NCBI RefSeq assembly: GCF_008727735.1 | Contig: NZ_CP044227.1 | Location: 186,001-250,000 of the forward strand | DNA: 64,000 nucleotides | Source: Flintibacter sp. KGMB00164 | GTDB lineage: Bacteria; Bacillota; Clostridia; Oscillospirales; Oscillospiraceae | Reading direction: 5' to 3' | Shown: piece by piece, positions 17,087 to 25,461 of the stretch | Numbering within the stretch: the first letter of the stretch is position 1 | Layout: each line of letters opens with the position of its first letter | Notes under the pieces: generated by a model | Databases searched by the model: none | Seen by the model: the letters and a program-made list of their open reading frames with translations, nothing else | Told to the model about the DNA's origin: nothing | Program-made: the position numbers and the translations under genes

Positions 17087-18370
17087 ATGACACTTGTGGT
17101 ATTTTTGGCCGCCCTGGTAGGCGGTATGCTCATCGGAATTCCGGTGTGTTTTGCTCTGATGTTCAGCGGCGTTTGTATGATGCTGTTCCTGGATGGATTC
17201 AATTCTCAGATCCTGGCCCAGAACCTGTTTTCCGGTGCCGACTCCTTCTCCATGATGGCCGTCCCCTTCTTCATTATGGCCGGCGAGTTCATGAACCGGG
17301 GCGGCATTACCAAGCGGATCGTCAACACCGCCAACGCCCTGGTGGGCTCGGTGCGGGGCGGTCTGGGCTACGTATCCATTCTGGCCATCCTGGTGTTTGC
17401 CAGCATGGTAGGTTCCGCCGTAGCCTCCACCGCCTTCCTGGGCGCCATCCTCATTCCCATGATGGTGCGGGCCGGCTATAAGCGGGACACCTGCACCGGC
17501 CTGATCGCCGCGGGCAACATCCTCTCCCCCATCATGCCCCCCTCCGTGCCCATGATCGTGTTCGGCGTGCAGGCGGGTGTGTCGGTCACTGAGCTGTTTA
17601 TGGGCGGCATCGCCCCCGCCTGCTACCTGTCCATTTCTCTGTGCATCCTGTGGTTCTTTGTGGCCAAGCGGGACAAGCTGCCCACCGCGCCCCGCCAGAG
17701 CGCCAAAGAGGTGCTCAAGGCCATTGTGGACGGCCTGTGGGCGCTGGCTCTGCCTCTGTTTATCCTGTGGGGCTTGCGCAGCGGAAAGTTTACCCCCACC
17801 GAGGCCGGTGTGATTGCGGCGGTGTACGCCCTGTTTGTGGGCCTGGTGGTCTACCGGGAGCTGAAGCTTTCCATGCTGATGGAATGCCTGGTCTCTGCGG
17901 CCAAGTCCTCTTCCATTATTATGTTCCTGGCTGCGGCGGCCATGGTGTCCTCCTGGATGATGACGGTGGCCAATGTTCCCGCCATTGTCACCAGCATTCT
18001 GGCTCCCTTCATCGAGCACCCCACCCTGCTCATGCTGGTCACCTGCGGCATCGTTCTGCTGGTAGGCACCTCCATGGACGTGACTCCTACCATCATGATC
18101 CTTACCCCCGTGCTGATGCCTGCCGTCAAGGCCGCCGGCATCAACACCGGATACTTTGGCGTGGTGTTCATCCTCATGTGTGTGCTGGGTCTGCTGACCC
18201 CTCCCGTGGGCACCGTGCTCAACGTGGCCTGCGGCGCCGGCAAGATCAACATGGAGCGTATGGTCAAGGCCGTGTGGCCCTTCCTGCTGGCTGAAGTGAT
18301 CATTCTGCTGCTGATGATCCTGTTCCCCGCCATCGTGATCGTACCCATGAATTTCTTTACCGGCGGCTGA
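17087..18370 (+). CDS. dctM: TRAP transporter large permease (DctM), cassette 1
   Basis: This 427-residue sodium-coupled membrane subunit has about 12 helices. Characteristic stretches are VPFFIMAGEFMNRGGIT, the GNILSPIMPPSVPMIVFG hairpin and the second repeat GTSMDVTPTIMILTPVLMP with LLTPPVGTVLN. It forms the translocation path for the sugar acid captured by DctP. It starts three bases after dctQ stops. A 60-base gap separates it from uxuA. Confidence 0.93.
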   Translation: MTLVVFLAALVGGMLIGIPVCFALMFSGVCMMLFLDGFNSQILAQNLFSGADSFSMMAVPFFIMAGEFMNRGGITKRIVNTANALVGSVRGGLGYVSILAILVFASMVGSAVASTAFLGAILIPMMVRAGYKRDTCTGLIAAGNILSPIMPPSVPMIVFGVQAGVSVTELFMGGIAPACYLSISLCILWFFVAKRDKLPTAPRQSAKEVLKAIVDGLWALALPLFILWGLRSGKFTPTEAGVIAAVYALFVGLVVYRELKLSMLMECLVSAAKSSSIIMFLAAAAMVSSWMMTVANVPAIVTSILAPFIEHPTLLMLVTCGIVLLVGTSMDVTPTIMILTPVLMPAVKAAGINTGYFGVVFILMCVLGLLTPPVGTVLNVACGAGKINMERMVKAVWPFLLAEVIILLLMILFPAIVIVPMNFFTGG

Positions 18371-18430
18371 TGACCACCGGACCCAATATGAAATAAAAGT
18401 CGTATGTTTAAGATAGGAGAGTAAATTACT

Positions 18431-19507
18431 ATGGAAATGACTATGCGCTGGTACGGCAAGGATTATGACACCGTTACCCTGGAGCAGATTCGCCAGACCG
18501 GCTATGTGAAGGGAATCATCAGCACCCTGTACAACAAGCTGCCCGGTGAAGTGTGGGAGCTGGATGAGATTCTGGCTCTGAAGAAAGAGGTAGAGGACGC
18601 CGGTCTGCACCTGGCGGGCATCGAGAGTGTCAACGTCAGCGACGCCATCAAGACCGGCGGCCCCGACCGGGACAAGGACATTGCCGCCTACATCAAGACC
18701 CTGGAGAACCTGGGCAAGGCGGACATCCATCTGGTGTGCTACAACTTCATGCCTGTGTTTGACTGGACACGTACCGAGCTGGACCGCAAGCGCGAGGACG
18801 GCTCCACCGTCATGGCCTACAACCAGGACGTCATCGACCGCATGGACCCCAAGAAGATGTTTGACGCCATCAAAAACGACATGAACGGCACTGTCATGCC
18901 CGGCTGGGAGCCGGAGCGTATGGCCAAGGTCCAGGAGCTGTTTGAGATGTACAAGGACATCGACGAGGATAAGCTGTTCGATAACCTGAAGTATTTCCTG
19001 GAGGCCATTATGCCGGTGTGTGATCAGTACAACATCAACATGGCCATCCATCCCGACGACCCTGCCTGGAGTGTGTTCGGTCTGCCCCGTATCATCTCCA
19101 GCCAGGCCAAGCTCAAGCGCATGATGGACATGGTGCCCAACCCCCACAACGGCGTCACCTTCTGCATGGGCTCCTACGGCACCAACCTGAACAACGACCT
19201 CATCGCCACCGTGCGCATGCTCAAGGGCCGCATCCACTTCGCCCACATCCGCAACCTGCGCTTCAACGACGGCATGCGGGACTTTGAGGAGAGTGCTCAC
19301 CTCAGCGAGGACGGCACCTTCGACATGCACGGCGTGATGAAGGCCCTGTACGAGACCGGCTTTGACGGTCCCATCCGTCCCGACCACGGCCGGATGATCT
19401 GGGGCGAGAAGGCCATGCCCGGCTACGGCCTGTATGACCGCGCCCTGGGTGCGGCCTACCTGTGCGGCCTTTGGGAGTCCATCCGCAAGGACGCCCGGAA
19501 TCTTTAA
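18431..19507 (+). CDS. uxuA: Mannonate dehydratase
   Basis: This 358-residue cytosolic TIM-barrel enzyme dehydrates D-mannonate to 2-keto-3-deoxygluconate (KDG). It opens with MRWYGKDYDTVTLEQIRQTG and KGIISTLYNKLPGEVW, near-universal in UxuA. Metal and substrate residues lie in MAIHPDDPAW, TFCMGSYGTNL, HFAHIRNL and RPDHGRMIWGE. The family needs Mn2+ or Fe2+. It is between the TRAP genes and uxuB. A GGAGAG site ten bases upstream favours the first ATG over one two codons later. Confidence 0.96.
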   Translation: MEMTMRWYGKDYDTVTLEQIRQTGYVKGIISTLYNKLPGEVWELDEILALKKEVEDAGLHLAGIESVNVSDAIKTGGPDRDKDIAAYIKTLENLGKADIHLVCYNFMPVFDWTRTELDRKREDGSTVMAYNQDVIDRMDPKKMFDAIKNDMNGTVMPGWEPERMAKVQELFEMYKDIDEDKLFDNLKYFLEAIMPVCDQYNINMAIHPDDPAWSVFGLPRIISSQAKLKRMMDMVPNPHNGVTFCMGSYGTNLNNDLIATVRMLKGRIHFAHIRNLRFNDGMRDFEESAHLSEDGTFDMHGVMKALYETGFDGPIRPDHGRMIWGEKAMPGYGLYDRALGAAYLCGLWESIRKDARNL

Positions 19508-19524
19508 TGAGGATGTGAGCGGAT

Positions 19525-21138
19525 ATGAAGCTGACGTTAGAAGGATTAAAGGATCAGGCCGCCTGGCAGGCGGCGGGGATCGCGCTGCCCGGCTATGATG
19601 TGGCCCAGGTGGCCCAGCGCACCAAGCAGGCTCCCGTGTGGGTCCATTTCGGTGCGGGCAATATTTTCCGGATCTTTATCGGCGGACTGGCCGATCAGCT
19701 CCTGTCCTCCGGCGCGGCGGACAAGGGCATCACCTGTGTGGAGACCTTTGACTTTGACGTGGTGGACAAGATCTATCACCCCTACGACAATCTGGTCCTG
19801 GCCGTCACCCTCAATGCCGACGGCAGCACCGACAAGCGGGTGCTGGGCTCCCTCACCGAGGCCATCAAGGCCCAGAGCAATGTGGCCCAGGAGTGGGACC
19901 GTCTGAAAGAGATCTTTGCCAACCCCGGCCTGCAGATGATCTCCTTCACCATCACCGAGAAGGGCTATGCCCTGAAGAACGCCCAGGGGGACTTCTTCCC
20001 CTTCATCCAGGCGGACATCGACAACGGGCCTGAAAAGCCCGGCTCCGCTATGGCTGTGGTGTGTGCCCTGCTCTTCCACCGTTATGGCAGCGGCAAGGCT
20101 CCTCTGGCCGTAGTGTCCATGGACAACTGCTCCCACAACGGCGAGAAGCTGCGCAGTTCCATCCTGACCATGGCTCAGGCCTGGCAGGAGAAGGGCTTTG
20201 TGGATCAGGACTTTGTGGATTACGTATCTGACGAGACCCAGATCTCCTTCCCCTGGTCCATGATCGACAAGATCACCCCCCGACCTGCCGACTCCGTCTG
20301 CCAGGACCTGGCTGCCTTGGGTGTGGAGGGCATGGTCCCTGTGGTCACCTCCAAGAACACCTACATCGCCCCCTTCGTCAACGCTGAGGGGCCCCAGTAC
20401 CTGGTCATCGAGGACCGCTTCCCCAACGGGCGGCCCGCCCTGGAGAAGGCCGGCGTGTACTTTACCGACCGGGACACCGTCAACAAGGTAGAGCGGATGA
20501 AGGTGACCACATGCCTCAACCCCCTGCACACCGCCCTGGCGGTATATGGCTGCGTGTTGGGTTATACCCTGATTGCCGACGAGATGAAGGATCCCCAGCT
20601 GAACAAGCTGGTCCACCAGATTGGTCCGGTGGAGGGCATGCCCGTGGTCACCGATCCCGGCATCCTCTCCCCCAAGGCCTTTGTGGATGAGGTTCTCCAG
20701 GTGCGTATCCCCAACCCCTTTATGCCGGACACCCCCCAGCGTATTGCCACCGATACCTCTCAGAAGGTGGGCATTCGCTACGGTGAGACCATTAAGGCCT
20801 ACGTAGAGAAGTACGGCGATGCCAAAAAGCTGGTGGCCATCCCCCTGGCCATTGCCGGCTGGTGCCGCTACCTGCTGGGCGTGGACGATCAGGGCAATGC
20901 CTTTGAGCGTTCCGCCGATCCCATGCTTCCTCTGCTCACCGAGCAGCTGGCAGGTGTGGAAGTGGGCAAGCCTGAGAGCTACCAGGGTCAGCTCAAGAAC
21001 ATCCTCTCCAACGCCAACATCTTCGGTGTGGACCTGTACCAGGCGGGCATCGGCAGCCGCATAGAGGAGATGTTTGTGGAGGAACTGGCCGGACCTGGTG
21101 CGGTGCGGGCGGTTCTGAAAAAGTATCTGGGCGAGTAA
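19525..21138 (+). CDS. uxuB: Fructuronate reductase (mannitol dehydrogenase family)
   Basis: This 537-residue NAD-dependent polyol dehydrogenase reduces D-fructuronate to D-mannonate, the step before UxuA. The Rossmann N-terminus (WVHFGAGNIFRIFIGGLAD) and the catalytic Lys-Asn-His motif (MKVTTCLNPLHTALA) are clear. It lies 17 bases after uxuA. A hairpin terminator follows, so it ends the TRAP-uxuA-uxuB operon. No uronate isomerase (UxaC) is present to supply fructuronate, leaving import of fructuronate/mannonate, the neighbouring zinc dehydrogenase, or UxaC elsewhere. Confidence 0.94.
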   Translation: MKLTLEGLKDQAAWQAAGIALPGYDVAQVAQRTKQAPVWVHFGAGNIFRIFIGGLADQLLSSGAADKGITCVETFDFDVVDKIYHPYDNLVLAVTLNADGSTDKRVLGSLTEAIKAQSNVAQEWDRLKEIFANPGLQMISFTITEKGYALKNAQGDFFPFIQADIDNGPEKPGSAMAVVCALLFHRYGSGKAPLAVVSMDNCSHNGEKLRSSILTMAQAWQEKGFVDQDFVDYVSDETQISFPWSMIDKITPRPADSVCQDLAALGVEGMVPVVTSKNTYIAPFVNAEGPQYLVIEDRFPNGRPALEKAGVYFTDRDTVNKVERMKVTTCLNPLHTALAVYGCVLGYTLIADEMKDPQLNKLVHQIGPVEGMPVVTDPGILSPKAFVDEVLQVRIPNPFMPDTPQRIATDTSQKVGIRYGETIKAYVEKYGDAKKLVAIPLAIAGWCRYLLGVDDQGNAFERSADPMLPLLTEQLAGVEVGKPESYQGQLKNILSNANIFGVDLYQAGIGSRIEEMFVEELAGPGAVRAVLKKYLGE

Positions 21139-21212
21139 CGTATCCCCTTGGTACAGACTCTCTATTGCAAATTGCAGCGATCAAAGAAATAGTTGTGCGG
21201 TGAGTACCGCAA

Positions 21213-21260
21213 AAAACGCCTACCTCTCCCTGTCATTTAGCGGGGGAAGGTAGGCGTTTT
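21213..21260. terminator. Bidirectional terminator after uxuB
   Basis: Arms AAAACGCCTACC (21213-21224) and GGTAGGCGTTTT (21249-21260) pair perfectly, with further pairing inside. T-runs on each strand suit both uxuB and the minus-strand gene ending at 21298. Confidence 0.8.
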
Positions 21261-21297
21261 CGGTTTAAGGCCAAATTTTTAGTTGAATCTTTGAAAA

Positions 21298-21729
21298 TCA
21301 GAATTTTTTTCTTATAATTCTGCTTTCCGCTGCCTGCTGCAGGCGCTTGGCCAGCTCTGGATCCGCGTCTTCAAATTGGGAGTACAATTCTACCGCCTGG
21401 TTGACAAGATCCATGGAGCTGGCTACCAAAGCCAGCTTGGGCGTTGCTTCCAGCGCGTCCAGCAGACCCTGGGCAAAGGCATCGCTGGGCTGCTGAACAC
21501 ATTCGCGGGCAAAGGACTTTACCGCATTGTGAGGGCGCAGACTTGCAGCGCCGAGAGCAAAGACACAAAGTCCAATCATGACAAGCAGCAAACAAACCGT
21601 GTTCATACTGCTGCCCACGGCCAAACGTATCAGCAGGCCTGCCGCGGCAATCAGTCCGCCTGCCAGTTCAAAACGCCTGGCAGCGCCGCGGTACCGTTTA
21701 TAGTAGGAATGCTCCACTTGAGCGGACAT
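21298..21729 (-). CDS. Small two-helix membrane protein, unknown function
   Basis: This 143-residue protein is not recognised. The start is placed at MSAQVEHSYYKRYRG, because upstream in-frame codons overlap the GntR gene. A basic N-terminus is followed by two hydrophobic helices (LAGGLIAAAGLLIRLAVG and TVCLLLVMIGLCVFALGAA) and a soluble helical C-terminal half ending in a basic tail. It lies 23 bases after the cassette 2 GntR gene on the same strand, so it is probably co-transcribed with it. A role in uronate sensing or transport is only a guess. Confidence 0.65.
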   Translation of the reverse strand: MSAQVEHSYYKRYRGAARRFELAGGLIAAAGLLIRLAVGSSMNTVCLLLVMIGLCVFALGAASLRPHNAVKSFARECVQQPSDAFAQGLLDALEATPKLALVASSMDLVNQAVELYSQFEDADPELAKRLQQAAESRIIRKKF

Positions 21730-21752
21730 AAACTCACAGCCTTTCAAGACGG

Positions 21753-22421
21753 TCAAAAGATATCCGGTGCACTGTTTTGCAGAATGGTGGCCAAGGAAGA
21801 CTCCTTGGAATACCGCAGGTGCTCTGTCATAGCCAGGGCAGCCTGTTCCCAATCTTGCTTCAGACAAGCATCGGCGATCTGTGCATGCTCCATCATGGTC
21901 TGGTCAATACGGGACTGGATAAACTGTCCACTCATAATACGCAGCCGAATGTTTTGGGTGCGGATGCGGTCGTACAGGTCCAGCAGGTAGTCATTTTTCA
22001 GACCGGATATGAGATAAGAATGAAACTCATCATCCAGAGCATAGAAGTCGGATACTTGATTCTCACCGGAGACATGGGCGTGGAAGATTTGAGAAAACCG
22101 GGAGATTTCCTCCAAGTCCAGTTCGCTGTGACATGTGCGTATTACATAGGGCTCTACCAGCAGACGTACCTCAAAAATCTGATGGATGTCATTGATGGAA
22201 ATGCCAGAGACCATGATTCCCCGTTTAGGGAATACCTTTAAAAGCCCCTCCTGAGCTAAGCGGCCGATTGCCTCACGCACCGGGGTACGTGAAAATCCCA
22301 GTTCCTCTTGAAGCTGAGACTCGCTGATCATTTGGTTAGGGGCAAATTCACAAAGAGCAATTTTCTGCCGGATAAACTGGTAGGCTTGGTTTTGCATGGA
22401 AGAACCTTGTTTAGAGGACAT
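21753..22421 (-). CDS. GntR family regulator (FCD subfamily), hexuronate cassette 2
   Basis: This 222-residue regulator has a winged HTH with APNQMISESQLQEELGFSR and TPVREAIGRL, then an FCD ligand domain with the metal-binding histidine pattern (DDEFHSYL, MMEHAQIADACL, MTEHLRYS). The start MSSKQG is preferred because an AAGGAG lies 7 bases upstream. It diverges from the ADH-TRAP-uxaB-uxaA operon and probably represses it. It is a distant paralogue of the cassette 1 GntR protein. Confidence 0.92.
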   Translation of the reverse strand: MSSKQGSSMQNQAYQFIRQKIALCEFAPNQMISESQLQEELGFSRTPVREAIGRLAQEGLLKVFPKRGIMVSGISINDIHQIFEVRLLVEPYVIRTCHSELDLEEISRFSQIFHAHVSGENQVSDFYALDDEFHSYLISGLKNDYLLDLYDRIRTQNIRLRIMSGQFIQSRIDQTMMEHAQIADACLKQDWEQAALAMTEHLRYSKESSLATILQNSAPDIF

Positions 22422-22737
22422 GGAGAAGCTCCTTCTATACATATCGATATTGATTTAATGATAATGAAATTCTCCTTGTTTTTCAAGAGAAATTCCAAAG
22501 GTTTTCCTGGAAGGACCTGAGGGAGAGTTGATGAAAACTCGGCTGTTGTGATATTAACTATATTAAACTAGATGAAATTATTAACAATGACAAAAATCGG
22601 CTTCATTTAAAAAGAATAATTGACAAATCAAAACAACGGGCATAGAATCAAAGCGTAATCAATCTTGTATACTACTTGGATACAAGTGATATGCAAGAAA
22701 AATAGGGGAAAACAAGTTGGATTTGGAGGGACTTGAA
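22422..22737. promoter_or_regulatory. Divergent promoter region of cassette 2 with candidate operator
   Basis: This AT-rich interval contains TTGTATACTA (22665-22674), which fits the TnGTnnnACnA-like pattern of FCD-type GntR sites. It also has an inverted repeat CTTGTAT (22664-22670) / ATACAAG (22680-22686). The site is 52-74 bases before the dehydrogenase start and shares the words TATACTAC and ATACAAG with the cassette 1 sites. Confidence 0.5.
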
Positions 22738-23763
22738 ATGAAAGCAATTTGCATCCAGGAACCGGGAAAGGTGGAAATCCAGGACATCGAGAAACCGGTC
22801 CGCAAGCCTGGCGAGGCACTGCTGAAAATGCTCTACGGCGGTATCTGCGGCAGTGACCTGGGTTCTTATCGCGGAGCGAACGCTTACGTATCCTATCCCC
22901 GTATTCCGGGCCATGAGCTGGCAGCTGAAATTGTGGAGATCGATGACAATGACCGCGGTCTGAAGCCCGGCATGATCGTGACCTGCAACCCCTACTTCAA
23001 TTGCGGCACTTGTTATTCCTGCCGCCGGGGCCTGGTGAATGCCTGCACCGATAACCAGACCATGGGCGTTCAGCGTGAGGGTGGCTTTGCGGAATACATC
23101 ACCATGCCTATTGAGCGGATCTATGACGGCAAGGGCCTGCCTGCCAAGACTCTGGCCCTCATCGAGCCGTTCTGCATCAGCTACCACGGCGTGTCCCGGG
23201 CCAATGTGCAAAAGGGCGAGCGGGTGCTGGTAGTGGGCGCGGGCACCATCGGTGTTCTGGCTGCTGTAGCCGCTAAGGCCAAGGGCGCCGAGGTAACGAT
23301 CTGTGACGTAGCCGAGGATAAGCTGAACTACGCTTACGAGACCTTTGGCCTGAACCACAAGCTGCTCAACAGCTCCCCTGAGGCCTTTGAGAAGGGAGTC
23401 AGCGAGCTGACCGGCGGCGATGGCTTTGATGTGACTATCGAGGCGGTGGGCCTGCCCAACACCTTCCAGAACTGCATTGATGCGGTGTGCTTTGGTGGCC
23501 GCGTGGTTCTGATCGGTGTATCCAAGCGCAATATCGACGACTTCTTCTTCACCATCATCCAGAAGAAGGAATTGAACGTCTTTGGTTCCCGCAACGCCAT
23601 GAAGAAGGATTTCCTGGAGCTGATTGACCTGGTCAAGGCCGGTGGTGTAGATTTGGAGAAGATCGTCACCAATACATATAAGATGGAGGATGCGCCCAAA
23701 GCGTTTGAGGAGTTTTCTCAGAATGCCGGAAAGATGCTGAAGGTTGTCATTGACTTCACCTGA
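22738..23763 (+). CDS. Zinc-dependent medium-chain dehydrogenase (LgoD/RspB-like)
   Basis: This 341-residue dehydrogenase is paralogous to the one in cassette 1. The catalytic zinc site (GGICGSDLGSYRG, GHELAAE), the structural zinc cysteines (CGTCYSCRRGLVNAC) and the Rossmann loop (VVGAGTIGVLAAVAAKAKGA) are intact. The stretches PRIPGHE, ALIEPFCIS and FGSRNAMKKDF resemble LgoD, the L-galactonate 5-dehydrogenase that yields D-tagaturonate. That product is exactly the substrate of UxaB downstream, so L-galactonate oxidation is an attractive inference. GGAGGG before this ATG rules out the seven-codon upstream extension. Confidence 0.88.
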   Translation: MKAICIQEPGKVEIQDIEKPVRKPGEALLKMLYGGICGSDLGSYRGANAYVSYPRIPGHELAAEIVEIDDNDRGLKPGMIVTCNPYFNCGTCYSCRRGLVNACTDNQTMGVQREGGFAEYITMPIERIYDGKGLPAKTLALIEPFCISYHGVSRANVQKGERVLVVGAGTIGVLAAVAAKAKGAEVTICDVAEDKLNYAYETFGLNHKLLNSSPEAFEKGVSELTGGDGFDVTIEAVGLPNTFQNCIDAVCFGGRVVLIGVSKRNIDDFFFTIIQKKELNVFGSRNAMKKDFLELIDLVKAGGVDLEKIVTNTYKMEDAPKAFEEFSQNAGKMLKVVIDFT

Positions 23764-23819
23764 TGGATCGGGGAAGTAACATATTACATCATCAATTTAA
23801 GGAAGAGAGGAAAACTGAG

Positions 23820-24872
23820 ATGAAATTTACATGGAAAAAGAGAGTGGCGGCTGCAATGCTGGGCGGAGCTATGGTAATGAGTCTGACTGCCTGCGGCGGC
23901 GACAACAGTTCTGATGGTGGCAATGCTGCCTCCGGAAACAATGGCGATGTGATCGAACTGCAGATCGGCTTTGAGAACTCCATCTCCGAGCCCATCGGTC
24001 AGGGTATTGAGAAGTGGGCTGAGCTGCTGGAGGAGGCCTCCGGAGGCACCATGACCATTACCCCCTACCCTGACAGCCAGCTGGGCAGCAAAAACGAGCT
24101 GATCGACTCCATGCTGCTGGGCGAGCCTGTGTGTACGCTGGCTGACGGCGCTTTCTATGCCGACTACGGTGTGCCTGATTTTGGTATTGTGTTTGGTCCC
24201 TTCCTGTTTGACGATTGGGATCAGTGCTGGACTCTGATTGAGTCCGACTGGTATGCTGACCAGTGCGCTCAGCTGGAGGAGAAGGGCCTGAAGATCATTT
24301 CTTCTAACTGGAAGTACGGCGCTCGCCACACCCTCACGGTTGATCCTGTGGAGACGGTGGATGACCTGGCCGGCATGAAGATCCGTGTGCCCAACAACCA
24401 GATCCAGTCCTACGGCTTTGACGTGCTGGGCGCCACCTCCACTGGTATGGACCTGGGCGATGTGTACTCCGCTCTGCAGACCAAGGCCATTGACGGCGCT
24501 GAGAACCCTCTGGCTACTCTGTACGGCCGCAAGCTGCACGAGGTAGCTAAGAACCTGATCCTGGATGGTCACGTGCTGAACTTCACCACTTGGGTTTGTT
24601 CCGCCGACTGGTTCAACAGCCTGACCGAGCAGCAGCAGCAGTGGCTGATTGAGACCGGTGAAGAGGCTGGCTTCTACAACAACGACGTGCTGGATGAGCA
24701 GGAGGCTGAGTACCTGCAGCTGATGAAGGACGAGGGCGTCAACGTGGTGGAGCCCACTGAGGAAGTGCTGGATGGCTTCCGTGAGAAGGCTCAGGCTTTC
24801 TATGAGATGGGCGATACCTTCGGTTGGTCTGACGGCCTGTATGAGACGGTCTGCGAGGCTATGGGCAAGTAA
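23820..24872 (+). CDS. dctP: TRAP transporter substrate-binding lipoprotein (DctP), cassette 2
   Basis: This 350-residue lipoprotein has the signal MKFTWKKRVAAAMLGGAMV and the lipobox SLTAC (Cys25), followed by an Asn/Gly/Ser linker. DctP landmarks include ITPYPDSQLGSKNELIDSM, MKIRVPNNQIQSYGFDVLGA with the carboxylate-binding arginine, and ALQTKAIDGAENPLATL. The start is placed at the MKFT codon, the first with a signal peptide and a ribosome site. It follows the dehydrogenase gene closely. A GC-rich hairpin separates it from dctQ, likely raising its relative expression. Confidence 0.92.
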   Translation: MKFTWKKRVAAAMLGGAMVMSLTACGGDNSSDGGNAASGNNGDVIELQIGFENSISEPIGQGIEKWAELLEEASGGTMTITPYPDSQLGSKNELIDSMLLGEPVCTLADGAFYADYGVPDFGIVFGPFLFDDWDQCWTLIESDWYADQCAQLEEKGLKIISSNWKYGARHTLTVDPVETVDDLAGMKIRVPNNQIQSYGFDVLGATSTGMDLGDVYSALQTKAIDGAENPLATLYGRKLHEVAKNLILDGHVLNFTTWVCSADWFNSLTEQQQQWLIETGEEAGFYNNDVLDEQEAEYLQLMKDEGVNVVEPTEEVLDGFREKAQAFYEMGDTFGWSDGLYETVCEAMGK

Positions 24873-24902
24873 CCTTTTCATACCGAGCAAAAAGAAATGA
24901 CG

Positions 24903-24938
24903 TGCCGGCGGCGGGAACAGCCATACCCGCTGCCGGCA
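24903..24938 (+). terminator. Intra-operon hairpin between dctP and dctQ
   Basis: Arms 24903-24915 and 24926-24938 (TGCCGGCGGCGGG / CCCGCTGCCGGCA) pair over 13 bases with one wobble around a 10-base loop. No T-run follows, so an mRNA-stabilising or attenuating stem behind the binding-protein gene is more likely than full termination. Confidence 0.65.
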
Positions 24939-24960
24939 TCATAAAGAAGGAGGAAACTTT

Positions 24961-25461
24961 ATGAATCCAGGTAACAAGCTGAAGAACGTGCTTTGCAACT
25001 TGGATACCATTGTCGCGTCTATCGTGCTTGCAATTTTGATTATACTCACCTTTGCAGGCGTTCCCTTCCGTTATATTCTGGGCGCCCCCTTTACCTGGCT
25101 GGAGGAAGTCCAGCTGGCCTGCATGGTCTGGATCGTGTTTGCCGCAGCCGGCGCTGCCTTCCGGGCGGGCAATCAGGTGGCCATTGAGATGATTGTAGAC
25201 CTGATGCCCAAAAAGATGCAGAAGGCGGTCACTGTGTTCATCTCTGTGGTGGTACTGGCTGTGGTAGGCTATCTGTTCTACCAGAGTCTGGGCTATATCA
25301 ACGTGTTTCTGAAGAGCGGCCGTGCCACCCCCATGCTGAAGATCCCCTATGCGCTTATCTATGGCATTGCCCCGGTGTCCTATGTGCTGATGGTAATCAG
25401 CTACTTCTATGCCTTGATCAAGGGCGTAAAATCTGAGGCAAAGGAGGCCCTTGACCTATGA
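24961..25461 (+). CDS. dctQ: TRAP transporter small permease (DctQ), cassette 2
   Basis: This 166-residue four-helix membrane subunit contains FTWLEEVQLACMVWIVFAAAGAAFR, the typical DctQ second-helix region. It overlaps dctM by four bases (ATGA), so the two subunits are translationally coupled. An AAGGAGG site precedes the ATG, just after the hairpin behind dctP. Its C-terminus is short, unlike the acidic tail of the cassette 1 DctQ. Confidence 0.91.
   Translation: MNPGNKLKNVLCNLDTIVASIVLAILIILTFAGVPFRYILGAPFTWLEEVQLACMVWIVFAAAGAAFRAGNQVAIEMIVDLMPKKMQKAVTVFISVVVLAVVGYLFYQSLGYINVFLKSGRATPMLKIPYALIYGIAPVSYVLMVISYFYALIKGVKSEAKEALDL

Noticed and set aside
16421-19387. Very long open frame (988 codons) on the minus strand
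   Set aside because: It runs antisense through dctP/Q/M and uxuA of cassette 1. Its low-complexity His/Gly/Gln-rich product is the usual shadow of GC-rich codons.
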